Shown piece by piece: positions 9,284 to 18,470 of a stretch of 64,000 bases of DNA (position 1 is its first letter; each line of letters starts with the position of its first letter). The stretch is from Nocardioides sp. 503 (GTDB taxonomy: Bacteria; Actinomycetota; Actinomycetes; Propionibacteriales; Nocardioidaceae), in contig NZ_SPUI01000003.1 of assembly GCF_004522095.1 (NCBI RefSeq), positions 930,001-994,000 of the forward strand, given 5' to 3'. The notes under the pieces are model-generated. The model was not told the DNA's origin. It made no database searches and saw only the letters and a list, made by a program, of their open reading frames with translations. The position numbers and the translations under genes were made by a program.

Positions 9284-10765
9284 GTGCAGGGCTCCTCCGA
9301 CAGCTCCGACCTGTGGAACCTCACGCTGCAGCACTCGCCGATCGGCATGGCGCTGGTGGCGCCGGACGGTCGCCTGCTGCGGGTGAACCCGGCGATGGGC
9401 GACATGCTCGGCTACGACGTCGCCGAGCTGTCGCAGCGCGGCTTCCAGGAGATCACGCATCCCGACGACCTCGCCGACGACCTCGCGCTGGTGCAGCGCT
9501 GCCTGGCGGGCGATCTCGACTCCTTCCGGCTGCGCAAGCGCTACCTGCACCGCGACGGCCGGGTGGTGTGGGGTGACCTGTCCGCGGCGCTGGTGCGCGG
9601 AGCGGACGGCACGCCGCTGCACTTCATCTCCCAGATCCTCGACGTCACCGAGCAGCAGGAGCAGCAGGAGCGGCTCACCGCCGCCAACGCCGACCTCGAG
9701 CGCGAGCGGCAGGTGCTGGAGGCGATCTTCGAGACGGTGGGGGTCGGACTGCTGCTGATCGGCCGGGACGGGCGCTACGAGCGGATGAACCGCCGGCACG
9801 CGGAGACCATGCTGCTGGCGTTCCCCGACGGCCACGACGGGATGGCGGGACAGCTCGGCGCCGTCTACCAGCTCGACGGGCGGACCCCGATGACCCAAGA
9901 GGAGATGCCGTCGTACCGCGCCACCCAGGGCGAGGAGTTCGACGACTACGCCTACTGGGTCGGCGACGACCCGCTCACGCGGTCCGCCTACTCGACGTCC
10001 GCGCGGCAGGTGCGCAGCGCGGCGGGCGAGAAGCTCGGCGCGGCGCTGGCCTACCAGGACATCACCGACCTGATGCGGGCGATGCAGGTGAGGGACGAGT
10101 TCGTGTCGTCGGTGTCCCACGAGCTGCGGACGCCGCTGACCTCGGTGCTCGGCTACCTCGAGATCATCGGCAGCCGTCAGGACCTGCCGGCCGACGTCAC
10201 CGCGCAGCTGCGGGTCGTCCAGCGCAACGCCGCGCGCCTCGAGACCCTGGTGTCCGACCTCCTGCACGTCGGCGAGCTGGGCGAGGGCCGGCTCCCGCTG
10301 CAGCGCGACGCGGTCGACCTCGCCGCCGTCGTACGGCACGCCGTCGAGGCCGCGCGGGCCCTGGCCTCCCGCTCCGGGGTGACGCTCGAGCTCGACGCAC
10401 CCGAGCACCTCGGCGCGCTGCTCGACGAGCAGCGCATCCGCCAGGTCGTCGACAACCTGCTCTCGAACGCCGTGAAGTACAGCCGGTCCGGCGGCTCGGT
10501 CTCGGTCGCCCTGCGGCGAGGCGAGGACAGCGACGAGCTCGAGGTGCGCGACACGGGCATCGGCATCGCGCCCGGCGAGGTCGACCACGTCTTCGACCGG
10601 TTCTTCCGCGGCGGCGAGGCCCTCCAGCAGCAGATCCCCGGCACGGGCCTCGGCCTCAACATCGTCGGCTCGATCGTGTCCGCCCACGGCGGCGAGGTCT
10701 CGCTGAGCAGCGAGCTGGGGGTGGGCAGCACGTTCCGCGTCACGCTGCCGCACCGGGACGGCTGA
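9284..10765 (+). CDS. PAS-domain sensor histidine kinase
   Basis: A 493-residue kinase without clear membrane segments, so probably a cytosolic sensor. A first PAS domain spans about residues 10-130 (SPIGMALVAPDGRLLRVN), a second about 145-265. The HisKA box SHELRTPLTSVLGY carries the phospho-acceptor His279. The ATPase domain shows N box NLLSNAVKYS, G1 DTGIGIAP and G2 GTGLGLNI. No response regulator is adjacent, so it is an orphan here. The start is GTG9284; no strong ribosome site is evident, and an upstream start cannot be excluded in the 100-bp gap after the previous gene. Confidence 0.88.
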   Translation: MQGSSDSSDLWNLTLQHSPIGMALVAPDGRLLRVNPAMGDMLGYDVAELSQRGFQEITHPDDLADDLALVQRCLAGDLDSFRLRKRYLHRDGRVVWGDLSAALVRGADGTPLHFISQILDVTEQQEQQERLTAANADLERERQVLEAIFETVGVGLLLIGRDGRYERMNRRHAETMLLAFPDGHDGMAGQLGAVYQLDGRTPMTQEEMPSYRATQGEEFDDYAYWVGDDPLTRSAYSTSARQVRSAAGEKLGAALAYQDITDLMRAMQVRDEFVSSVSHELRTPLTSVLGYLEIIGSRQDLPADVTAQLRVVQRNAARLETLVSDLLHVGELGEGRLPLQRDAVDLAAVVRHAVEAARALASRSGVTLELDAPEHLGALLDEQRIRQVVDNLLSNAVKYSRSGGSVSVALRRGEDSDELEVRDTGIGIAPGEVDHVFDRFFRGGEALQQQIPGTGLGLNIVGSIVSAHGGEVSLSSELGVGSTFRVTLPHRDG

Positions 10766-10774
10766 GCGCTGCCC

Positions 10775-11584
10775 TCAGGCATCGGGTGCGCTCAGCTCCG
10801 CCACGACACCGGCGTGGTCGCTGGTCCACACGCCGTCCCTCGGCGCGTCGAGCAGCAGGTCGCAGGAGTCGATCCGGAGGCTGGGGCCGTGCGGCCCGCA
10901 GCGCACCCACACGTAGTCGATGCGCCGCCCCGTCTCCCTCGGCCAGCTGCCGGTCGTGACCAGCGGGTTGGTGGCGCTGAAGGTGTGGCCTGACTCGCCG
11001 GGGTGCGCGGTGGACCAGGCGTCGAGGTAGGCCACGCTCGCCCCCTCCAGGGACTGCAGCCCCGCCCAGAAGCGCATGCTCGCGGAGTCGGGCGTCGCGT
11101 CGAAGTCGCCGGCGAGCACGACGTGGCCTCCGCGCTGTCGCCGCAGCTCCTCGAGGCGGGCCGCCATGCCGACCGCCTGGAGCTCGCGCTCGCGCTCGTG
11201 GCCCAGGCGGGACGACGGCTTCGGACTGGCGAACCACAGCGCGCCGTACGGCGGCGGCGCCTCCACCCGCGCCGCCAGGAGTGACCCGGGGAACTCGCGC
11301 GGGTCGACGCGGTCGGTGACCAGGAAGTCCTGCTCCACCACCTCGACCAGCGGCCACCTGCTGGCCAGGGACATGCCGGTGCCGTCGCTCTCGCGGCGCC
11401 ACTGGTGGGCCACGTACAGGTCCGGGCCGAGCAGATCGGTGACCTGGTCGTCGTGGTCGGTGACCACGGTCTCCTGGAGCGCGAGCAGGTCGGGTTGGAG
11501 CTCGGTCAGCGTCTTGCGCAGGACCTCGCGGCGGGCGGCCCAGTCACCGTGGCGCGCCCAGATGCTCATGGTCACGACCCGCAT
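10775..11584 (-). CDS. endonuclease/exonuclease/phosphatase family protein
   Basis: A 269-residue protein of the EEP (DNase I-like) fold. Family motifs seen are the N-terminal LQPDLLALQETVV with the metal-binding Glu, the central VLAGDFDATPDS (GDFN-like), and a terminal TSDHAGVVAEL with the catalytic SDH. No signal peptide, so it probably acts in the cytosol on a phosphodiester or phosphate ester; the substrate cannot be predicted. Start could be ATG11584 or ATG11569. It is convergent with the histidine kinase, 9 bp apart. Confidence 0.85.
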   Translation of the reverse strand: MRVVTMSIWARHGDWAARREVLRKTLTELQPDLLALQETVVTDHDDQVTDLLGPDLYVAHQWRRESDGTGMSLASRWPLVEVVEQDFLVTDRVDPREFPGSLLAARVEAPPPYGALWFASPKPSSRLGHERERELQAVGMAARLEELRRQRGGHVVLAGDFDATPDSASMRFWAGLQSLEGASVAYLDAWSTAHPGESGHTFSATNPLVTTGSWPRETGRRIDYVWVRCGPHGPSLRIDSCDLLLDAPRDGVWTSDHAGVVAELSAPDA

Positions 11585-11823
11585 GCGGTCACCACCTCCG
11601 TGGCTGCGTGCTCATGACGATCGCCGAGATCGTCGTCGCTCGTCCGGTACCCGGCGTGCGGGCTCCGGAGTCTCACGAATCTGTCCAGAGCGAGCTCGCG
11701 GTTCAGCAATCGCGGCCCCACGGTGCGCCCAGGCCCGTAGTGTCACCGCGCGGAGCAAGGCGGACCAGTTAGTCGTCGGAGCATCCTGGCGGTCTGTTCG
11801 TCAGGAACAACAAGGAGCCCAGG

Positions 11824-13083
11824 ATGGACAACGAAGTTGAACTGCTGAGTGACGGCGACGGCCTCGCCGTCATCGGAGAGCCAACGGCCGTCCAAGGCTT
11901 CCTGGCAACCCTGGGCTTGCCCTCGACCGAGCTCAAACTTTCGCGCCTAAGCGCGGTTCTTGGCATGGGATCGGCCGGCCTGCAATCAGCCACGGCACAC
12001 ATAGCCGCCGCGCCGGCGGTCGACTCTGCTCGCTGGGTGCGGCTGACTGAAGAATCTGCGCGCAAGGTCAACGAATTCGGCTTGATGCCCACCTCAGAGT
12101 CCGGGGTCAGTCACGCGATGATCGGCAAGCCTGGCGCCATCCAGTCGTGGATCAAGCTCGACAAGGGGCCGGGGCAACTCCCGGCGAACCCCAGGATGCT
12201 CGCTGGGACACCCGCGCTCATGGCCCAGCTCGCGATGCAACAGGCCATGAACGAGGTCACGGACTACCTGGCTGTCATCGACGCCAAGCTCGACGACGTC
12301 CTCCGAGCCCAGAAGGACTCCGTGCTTGCGCAGATGATCGGCACCGGGCTGCAGATCGACGAGGCCATGACCATCCGTCAGCACGTCGGGCACGTCAATG
12401 AGGTGACCTGGTCCAAGGTCCAGGCCTCCGCAGGCACCATCGCAGACACCCAGGCGTACGCCCTGCTCCAGCTCGACGCGCTTGCAGAGAAGCTGGAGCG
12501 AAAGTCGACGATCGCAGACCTGATGAAGACGGCCAACGACACCGCCGCCAAGACTCGAGACTGGCTCGCAGTGCTAGCGCGCTGCTTTCAGCTGCAGGAC
12601 GCCATCGCCATCCTCGAGCTCGACCGCGTTCTCGAGACCGCACCCGACGACCTCGCAGGTCACCGCCTAGGACTGAAGGCCGCTCGCCACGAACGTCTTG
12701 ACACGATCGCCCGCAGCACCGAGCGGCTCCTGACTCGGATGGAGACTGCTGCCGCGACTGCCAACTCGAAGGTTCTCTTCAACCCGATCCAGTCGCCTGC
12801 CGTCGTTCAGGCAAGCACCAGCGTCACAACGTCCATCGGTGACTTTCATGAGCGACTCGGCATCGACACGGCCGAGCACAACGTCGAGGCGCGGCGTTGG
12901 GCTGTCGCCGCGGCAGAGGTACGCGACTTGGCACGCGCAAAGGGAGCCGACGCTGTCGACACCGGCAAGCGCCTGGGCGTGGAGACCCGACAGCGTGCCG
13001 GATCAGCCACAGGCAAGATTGCCAACCGAGTCGCCGATCGCGCTCGACGTCGACGAGAGCCGAAGGACGACACGCAAATCTAG
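11824..13083 (+). CDS. hypothetical protein, lower GC, helical
   Basis: I do not recognise this 419-residue protein. It appears almost entirely alpha-helical, with heptad-like stretches around residues 140-260 and 290-330, and ends in a very basic tail (RARRRREPKDD). There is no signal peptide or membrane segment. ATG11824 has AAGGAG about 7 bases upstream. Composition is lower than the neighbours: row 12481-12540 has 34 G or C of 60, similar to the unknown gene at 35-1261. The 239-bp upstream gap carries its ribosome site but no other recognisable element. Confidence 0.7.
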   Translation: MDNEVELLSDGDGLAVIGEPTAVQGFLATLGLPSTELKLSRLSAVLGMGSAGLQSATAHIAAAPAVDSARWVRLTEESARKVNEFGLMPTSESGVSHAMIGKPGAIQSWIKLDKGPGQLPANPRMLAGTPALMAQLAMQQAMNEVTDYLAVIDAKLDDVLRAQKDSVLAQMIGTGLQIDEAMTIRQHVGHVNEVTWSKVQASAGTIADTQAYALLQLDALAEKLERKSTIADLMKTANDTAAKTRDWLAVLARCFQLQDAIAILELDRVLETAPDDLAGHRLGLKAARHERLDTIARSTERLLTRMETAAATANSKVLFNPIQSPAVVQASTSVTTSIGDFHERLGIDTAEHNVEARRWAVAAAEVRDLARAKGADAVDTGKRLGVETRQRAGSATGKIANRVADRARRRREPKDDTQI

Positions 13084-13198
13084 GCAACCCGGGAGCATTT
13101 CGCGACCTCCCCGGCGTAGCCGTCCACCCCGCTTTCGACTGGACTGAGTGAACGCGTCGTACGCCGCGAACCGAGATCACCTCCCTACTCGTGGTGCC

Positions 13199-14425
13199 TC
13201 ACTCCCGCTTGTGGAAGGAGACCTTGCCGCCGGGGTGGTGGGTCATGACGTAGCCGGGGTGGTGGGCCAGGGGGTGGTGGCCGGTGCAGAGGAGCCCGCC
13301 GCGCTCGACCGAGGTGCTGCCGCCCTGGGACCAGGGGTCGAGGTGGTGGGCGTGACACCACGCCGAGGGCCGGTCACAGCCCAGGGCGATGCAGCCGCCG
13401 TCGCGGACGGCCATCGCGATCCTCTGGGCCTTGGTGTGGAACCGCATCCTGCGCCCGACGTCGAGGACCTGGGACTTCCCACCCAGGACGACGGGGATGA
13501 CACCTGCCTCGCACGCCATGCGCCGGGCGAGGCCGGGGCTGATCGGGGTGCCGGTGTCGAGGTGTGCTGCCTTCAGCCCACCCATGAGGGTCTCCAGGGT
13601 CATGGTGACCACGACGGTGGCGTCCATCCCACCGGCTTGCGGGAGCTTCTTGGTGGGGAAGCGGTTGAGGTACTCGATGAACGCGAGCCCCATCCCGTGC
13701 GGGGTCGAGCCTTCGCCGCCTGCTTTGGGTGCGGCGAGGGCGTCGAGTGGCTTGCGGAGCTTGTCGGCCTGATGGGTCGGGATCGAGAACCGGCCGTGGG
13801 TGGTGCCGTGGCCGTCGTCGTGCATCGTGAACCTGGCCTTGGCCTCGGCCTTGCGCTCCTGTGCCTCGAGCTGGCGGGCGGTCTCGGCTTCGCCGACCTC
13901 GGGGGCGAGGACCTCCAGGACGTGCAGGCCCAGGACGCGAAGGCGCTTGGCGTCGAAGTGCGCCGCCTCGGCGAGGAGGTGGTCACGGGCCTGGTCCTTG
14001 ACCGTCGTGCCGACGTCGTCGGGCAGCGCGTCGACTGCTTCGACGATCACCTTCGCCTGGTCGGCGAGGATGTGGCCCTTGGCGAGGCTCTCTTCGACCG
14101 GGGCATGGCCGTCGAGGGCTTTGGCGAGCTTCATCTTCGACGCGGCGTCGCGTTGGGTCAGGTGGGTCTGGTTGGCCCAGTAGACCGCCGTCGACGTCGC
14201 GCCTTCGGAGGTGCCCACCTCGCAGCGATCGGCGTGAGCGGCCAGGCGGAGCTCGAGCTCATCTGCCTGGGCGTTGAGGCGGGTCGTCTCGACGAGAGTG
14301 TCGGCGGCCTCCTCGGGGGTCATGGACCACAGCGGGGTCTCGTTGAGCTCGGCGAGCTCGGCCCGGAGGCGCGCCACCTTCTGCGCCACGGGGTGGCTCG
14401 GCGGGTGGGTGGCGGGGCTGCTCAT
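13199..14425 (-). CDS. DUF222 and HNH endonuclease domain protein (13E12 repeat family)
   Basis: A 408-residue protein of the family common in multiple copies in actinobacteria. Residues about 30-320 are the helical DUF222 region; the C-terminus holds the HNH nuclease motif, with CDRPSAWCHAHHLDPW supplying the His pair, then the Asn-position segment and LLCTGHHPLAHH. ATG14425 is used because the upstream in-frame start at 14482 lies across the promoter and a DnaA-box-like sequence. These proteins are thought to be mobile or selfish nucleases, but their biological role is not established. No intein or intron is visible. Confidence 0.9.
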   Translation of the reverse strand: MSSPATHPPSHPVAQKVARLRAELAELNETPLWSMTPEEAADTLVETTRLNAQADELELRLAAHADRCEVGTSEGATSTAVYWANQTHLTQRDAASKMKLAKALDGHAPVEESLAKGHILADQAKVIVEAVDALPDDVGTTVKDQARDHLLAEAAHFDAKRLRVLGLHVLEVLAPEVGEAETARQLEAQERKAEAKARFTMHDDGHGTTHGRFSIPTHQADKLRKPLDALAAPKAGGEGSTPHGMGLAFIEYLNRFPTKKLPQAGGMDATVVVTMTLETLMGGLKAAHLDTGTPISPGLARRMACEAGVIPVVLGGKSQVLDVGRRMRFHTKAQRIAMAVRDGGCIALGCDRPSAWCHAHHLDPWSQGGSTSVERGGLLCTGHHPLAHHPGYVMTHHPGGKVSFHKRE

Positions 14426-14474
14426 GGGTCTACTCAAGCAGCCACCACCGACAGTGAGGGGCCGAAAAGACCGG

Positions 14475-14483
14475 TTATCCACA
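14475..14483 (+). promoter_or_regulatory. DnaA-box-like sequence
   Basis: TTATCCACA is an exact match to the consensus DnaA box and lies 50 bp upstream of the HNH gene start. A single box does not make an origin, and no dnaA or dnaN gene is nearby. Confidence 0.4.
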
Positions 14484-14543
14484 GGGTGTGGAGGGTAAGT
14501 GGCCTTCTTTCTCTGATTTTACTTTAGGCCCTTGGGTTGGGGT

Positions 14544-14875
14544 GGTTTCGAGGCTCGCTGCGCTCGCGCCTCAACCACCGGAAGCTGGCAGCGGCGCGCG
14601 AGCACTGCCCACCTCGTCCCCGTCAATGCCAACCACCGCGACCACCGCGGCGCCGTACGGCGCCACCGATTCACCACAGGAGGTGACCAGAGGTGCGGGG
14701 TCTCGACGGGCGCTCCTCGCTGGCGCTCGTCGCTGCTCGACCACCGGAGGTGGTTTCGAGACGGGACTTCGTCCCTCCTCAACCACCGAACTCACCCCCG
14801 CACCCGAGCGCCTGCCTCGACGCATGGGGTCTCGACGGGCGCTCGTCGCTGGCGCTCCTCACTGCTCGACCACCG
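14544..14875. repeat. cluster of four intergenic hairpin repeats
   Basis: Type A units at 14544-14580 (variant inner part GCTCGCTGCGCTCGC) and 14752-14787 (hairpin GGGAC-TTC-GTCCC); type B units at 14699-14745 and 14828-14875. They follow the E2 gene stop and may affect mRNA ends. Confidence 0.88.
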
Positions 14876-14885
14876 GCGGTGGGGG

Positions 14886-16190
14886 TCAGGCCAGGGCTCG
14901 GGCCGGGTGCTCCAGGAGGTCGACGAAGGCCTTCAGCCACTGGGCGGCGACGACGCCGTCGACGGGGCGGTGGTCGACCGAGAGGGTGACCTTGAGGGTC
15001 TTGCCGACGACGAGCTGGCCGTCCTGGACCACGGGCTCGTCACGGACCGCGCCGACGGCGAGGATCGCGGCGTGGGGCGGGTTGATGATGGCGGCGAAGT
15101 CCTCGACGGCGTACATGCCGAGGTTGGTGACGCTGATCGTGCCGCCCTCGAGCTCGTCCTGCTTGAGCTTGCCGTCGCGTGCCCGGGTCGCCAGGTCCTG
15201 GACCTTCGCGGCCAGGGCGCGCACCGTCAGCGACGGGACGTCGCGGACGACCGGGGTGACCAGGCCGCGCTCGGTGGCGACGGCGACCGCGATGTCGACC
15301 GAGTGCGGGCGGCGTACGGCGTCGTCGGTCCAGGTCGCGTTCATCTCCGGGACCGCCAGGTGGGCGCCGGCCACGGCCTTGAGGACGAGGTCGTTGAGGG
15401 AGATCCGGACGTCGGCACCCTCGTTGATCTCGGAGCGCAGCGCGACCAGGCGGTCGGCGCGGATGGTGGCGCGCAGGTAGAAGTGGGGCGCCTCGCGCTT
15501 GCTCTGCTGGAGCCTCGCCGCGATCGCTTCCCTGAGTCGGGTGTGGGGGATCTCGTCGTAGCCGGTCGAGGTGGAGGCGGAGGTGGTCGCGGGCGTTGGT
15601 TTCGAGACAGGACTTCGTCCTTCCTCAACCAACGGGGCCGCGGCTTCGGTGATGCGGGCGGCGAGGGCGGCCTCGACGTCGCGGCGCAGGACGCGGTTGC
15701 GGGGACCGGTGCCGGGGATGTCCTCCAGCGCGAGGCCGGCGTCCTTGGCGATCTTGCGGGCCAGGGGGCTGGAGAAGATCCTTCCGACGGGGTTTGGTTT
15801 CGAGACAGGACTTCGTCCTTCCTCAACCAACGGCGTACGTCCTTCCTCAACCACCGGCGCCTCGACGTCGGCCATGACCGGGGCGCCGGACTCGGGGTCC
15901 TGGTCGATGCCGAGGTCGCCGAGGATCGCGCCCAGGTCGGTGATCTCCTCGCCGACGGCGGCGAGGACCGCGATCGGGGCGCCGACGTCGGTGAGCTGAC
16001 CGCCGGGGACGAGGAGCTTGAGCAGGGTGCCGTCGGAGTCGGCCTCGATGTCGACGAGGGCCTTCTCGGTCTCGACGGTCGCCAGGGCGTCGCCGGCAGA
16101 GAAGGTGGCGCCCTCGGCGAGCAGCCACTCGGTGAGGACGGCCTCGGTCGCGGCGGCCGCGACCTCGGGCATGCGCAGGACGGTCGCCAC
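14886..16190 (-). CDS. 2-oxoacid dehydrogenase dihydrolipoyl acyltransferase (E2) with repeat-derived linkers
   Basis: A 434-residue E2 core enzyme. The lipoyl domain is about residues 1-80 with Lys43 in VETEKALVDI; the peripheral-subunit-binding domain is about 137-178; the acyltransferase domain starts near 211 and ends with active-site DHRPVDG. It transfers the acyl group from E1 to CoA in a pyruvate, acetoin or branched-chain complex; which one is not clear. Both linkers contain peptides read from intergenic repeats: residues 112-132 and 186-198 ([13 protein letters not shown]). The start is GTG16190, one base after the E1 stop, so the genes are coupled. No E3 gene is in the window. Confidence 0.93.
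   Translation of the reverse strand: MATVLRMPEVAAAATEAVLTEWLLAEGATFSAGDALATVETEKALVDIEADSDGTLLKLLVPGGQLTDVGAPIAVLAAVGEEITDLGAILGDLGIDQDPESGAPVMADVEAPVVEEGRTPLVEEGRSPVSKPNPVGRIFSSPLARKIAKDAGLALEDIPGTGPRNRVLRRDVEAALAARITEAAAPLVEEGRSPVSKPTPATTSASTSTGYDEIPHTRLREAIAARLQQSKREAPHFYLRATIRADRLVALRSEINEGADVRISLNDLVLKAVAGAHLAVPEMNATWTDDAVRRPHSVDIAVAVATERGLVTPVVRDVPSLTVRALAAKVQDLATRARDGKLKQDELEGGTISVTNLGMYAVEDFAAIINPPHAAILAVGAVRDEPVVQDGQLVVGKTLKVTLSVDHRPVDGVVAAQWLKAFVDLLEHPARALA
15598..15630. repeat. type A repeat in frame within the E2 gene (linker 2)
   Basis: A complete 33-base unit with hairpin AGGAC-TTC-GTCCT lies inside the coding sequence. Read on the minus strand it gives [10 protein letters not shown], between the subunit-binding and catalytic domains. 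Because 33 is divisible by three, the frame is preserved. Confidence 0.95.
15796..15855. repeat. type A repeat plus partial copy in frame within the E2 gene (linker 1)
   Basis: A full 33-base unit at 15796-15828, identical to the one at 15598, is followed by a partial copy (CGTCCTTCCTCAACC region, 15838-15855). Together they encode E2 residues about 112-132 between the lipoyl and subunit-binding domains. Confidence 0.93.
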
Positions 16191-16191
16191 G

Positions 16192-18372
16192 TCAGTACCC
16201 CGCGATCTCGGCGAGGGCGGCGGCGACCTCGTCCTTCTGGGCGATGGCCGCGCGCTCGAGCACCTTGCTGATGCTCGGCGACGCCTCGGCGCCGGTGACC
16301 CGCCACACGGGCGCGTCCAGCAGGTCGAAGAACCGGCGGTGGATCTCGTCGGCCAGCCACCCGCCGTAGGACGTGCCGACGGCGCCCTGCTCGGCGATGA
16401 GCACCTGGTTGGTCTTGGTGATCGAGGCCTCGATGGTCTCCCAGTCGATGCTCGCGCGGTCGAGCCAGCGCAGGTCGATGACCTCGGCGTCGACCTGGTC
16501 CTGCTCGGCGACCGCCTCCATGACGTACGGCGTCATGCCGAGGTAGCTGATCACGGTGAGGTCCGAACCCTCGCGGCGCACCGCGGCCTTGCCGACGGGC
16601 AGGCAGTAGTCGTAGTCGTCCACCGGGCCGGGGCCGCTAGAGGTGTAGAGGTCGACGTGCTCGAGCACGACGACGGGGTCCTGACAGCGCAGGGCGGCGT
16701 TCATCAGCCCCACGTAGTCGTACGGCGTGGAGGGCGCGACGATCCGCCAGCCCGGCGCCGTCGCGAAGACCCCGGCGGGGTCCATCGAGTGCTGCGAGCC
16801 GTAGCCCGTGCCCATCGCGACCTTGCTGCGCAGGACGAGCGGCACCGCGCCGTCGCCGCCGTACATGTGCCGGGCCTTGCCGATCTGGTTGAAGAGCTGG
16901 TCGGCGGCGACCCACATGAAGTCGGCGTACATGAACTCCACGACCGGCGTGAAGCGGCCGTCGAGCGCGATGCCGCCGGCCAGGCCGGCGAAGGCGTTCT
17001 CGCTGATGGGGGTGCCGAGGATCCGGCCCGGGAAGCGGTCGGGCAGACCGCGGGTGGCGCCGTTGGTGCCGCCGTTGAGGCGGTGCACGTCCTCGCCCAT
17101 GACGACGACGCCCTCGTCGGTCTCCATGCGGCGCGCCATCACCCCGGCGACGGCGTCGATGAACTTCGTCTCCTGCACCGGTACGGCGTGACCCTGCGGG
17201 TCGACCACCGGGGCGTCGTCGAACTCCGAGAGATCGCCCCGCACGCCGACGTCCACCCACGCGGGGTCGGGCCACTCGTCGGGGCGGATCCGGCGCTGGC
17301 CGGGCTTGCCGCCGGGCAGCGGCTCGAGCACGACCGAGCCGACCTCCTCGAGGACGGCCTTGGCACGGGTGACCGCCTCCGCGGTCTCCTCGGCGCTCAT
17401 GATGCCGCGGCGCTGGAGGTGACCGGCGACCTGCGCGAGCGGGTCGCGGGCGCGCCAGGCCTTCTCCTCCTCCTTCTCGCGGTAGCCGAACGCGCTGCCG
17501 GCGAAGCCGCCGTTCTGGTGGAAGAAGCGGTAGGTGTCGACCTCGACGACGGTGGGGCCCTTGCCGCTGCGCATGTGCTCGACGGCCTCGGTCATGGCCA
17601 GGTGGACCGCGAGCGGGTCCATGCCGTCGACCTTCCAGCTGGCGAGGTTGAAGCCCAGGCCGCGCGCGGACAGCCGCGGCTCGGCGGTGGCCTCGCGGAC
17701 GTTGGTGGAGACGGCGTACTGGTTGTTCTCGATGAAGAAGCAGACCGGCAGCGCCCAGGCGCCGGCGAGGTTCATGGTCTCCAGGGTCGAGCCGATGTTG
17801 ACCGCGCCGTCGCCGAAGTAGGTGACCGACACCGCGTCGGTGCCGTCCTGGCGGTGCGACCACGCGAAGCCGGCCGCCTGCGGCACGCCACCGCCCACGA
17901 TGGCGTTGGTGCCCATCGCACCGGCCGCCTTCCACTGCAGGTGCATCGACCCGCCGCGGCCGTGCGTCCAGCCGCGGTCGAGGCCGCAGATCTCGGCGAG
18001 GGTCTTGAGGAGCACGTCACGCACGTCGTCGCTCGGCGCGGCGAGCGGGTCCAGTCCCTCGGGCGCGACGTGGTGCAGCGCCTTCGCGAGGAACTGGTGG
18101 TGCCCGCGGTGGGAGCCGTTGACGGAGTCGGCGCTGGTGAGCGCGAGCACCGAGCCGACGGCGCCGCCCTCCTGGCCGATGCTGGAGTGCGCGGGGCCGT
18201 GGATCAGCCCGGCGGCGGCCAGGTCGAGCACGTACTGCTCGAAGGTCCGGATCCACACCAGCTGCGCGTACATGGTGCGCAGCAGGGTCGGGTCGGCGGC
18301 GTCCCAGTCGTCGGTGGTGGCGACCAGCTCGACCCAGGGGGCGGCGGGGGCCAGGGGAAGGTGCTCGGGCAT
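16192..18372 (-). CDS. 2-oxoacid dehydrogenase E1, fused alpha and beta subunits
   Basis: A 726-residue thiamine diphosphate enzyme. Residues about 30-365 match the E1 alpha subunit, with the cofactor motif running from GDGAVNIGS to FFIENNQYA; residues about 395-726 match the beta subunit (MGEDVHRLNGGTNGATRGL, ISENAFAGLAGG). It would decarboxylate a 2-oxoacid or acetoin-like substrate and reductively acylate E2. The alpha and beta chains are separate in many such complexes; fusion is known. ATG18372 has AAAGGAG upstream. It is transcribed ahead of E2 and divergent from the VOC-GntR operon; the shared region carries two TGGATCCA-type sites that could bind the GntR protein. Confidence 0.92.
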   Translation of the reverse strand: MPEHLPLAPAAPWVELVATTDDWDAADPTLLRTMYAQLVWIRTFEQYVLDLAAAGLIHGPAHSSIGQEGGAVGSVLALTSADSVNGSHRGHHQFLAKALHHVAPEGLDPLAAPSDDVRDVLLKTLAEICGLDRGWTHGRGGSMHLQWKAAGAMGTNAIVGGGVPQAAGFAWSHRQDGTDAVSVTYFGDGAVNIGSTLETMNLAGAWALPVCFFIENNQYAVSTNVREATAEPRLSARGLGFNLASWKVDGMDPLAVHLAMTEAVEHMRSGKGPTVVEVDTYRFFHQNGGFAGSAFGYREKEEEKAWRARDPLAQVAGHLQRRGIMSAEETAEAVTRAKAVLEEVGSVVLEPLPGGKPGQRRIRPDEWPDPAWVDVGVRGDLSEFDDAPVVDPQGHAVPVQETKFIDAVAGVMARRMETDEGVVVMGEDVHRLNGGTNGATRGLPDRFPGRILGTPISENAFAGLAGGIALDGRFTPVVEFMYADFMWVAADQLFNQIGKARHMYGGDGAVPLVLRSKVAMGTGYGSQHSMDPAGVFATAPGWRIVAPSTPYDYVGLMNAALRCQDPVVVLEHVDLYTSSGPGPVDDYDYCLPVGKAAVRREGSDLTVISYLGMTPYVMEAVAEQDQVDAEVIDLRWLDRASIDWETIEASITKTNQVLIAEQGAVGTSYGGWLADEIHRRFFDLLDAPVWRVTGAEASPSISKVLERAAIAQKDEVAAALAEIAGY

Positions 18373-18409
18373 GACGTACTCCTTTGTCCGTCGCTCACCC
18401 TGACACCGA

Positions 18410-18419
18410 TTGGATCCAA
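18410..18419. promoter_or_regulatory. putative GntR operator, site 1
   Basis: TTGGATCCAA is a perfect 10-base palindrome between the divergent E1 and VOC genes, about 38 bp upstream of the E1 start. TGGATCCA-like cores are plausible for FadR-subfamily GntR regulators; one is encoded at 18999. Confidence 0.5.
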
Positions 18420-18470
18420 AATCCAGACTTCGTCACCCTTTACAGCGGGATTGCCTCCATGGTTGGCTGC

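Larger units (their letters stand above)
14426..14885. other. 460-bp intergenic region: HNH promoter plus repeats
   Basis: No gene fits here. The left 110 bp, next to the HNH gene, is relatively AT-rich and holds a DnaA-box-like site at 14475. The remainder is mostly intergenic repeat units up to the E2 stop. Confidence 0.75.

Noticed and set aside
14475..14483. Chromosomal or plasmid replication origin
   Set aside because: Single DnaA box, no AT-rich unwinding region and no replication genes nearby.
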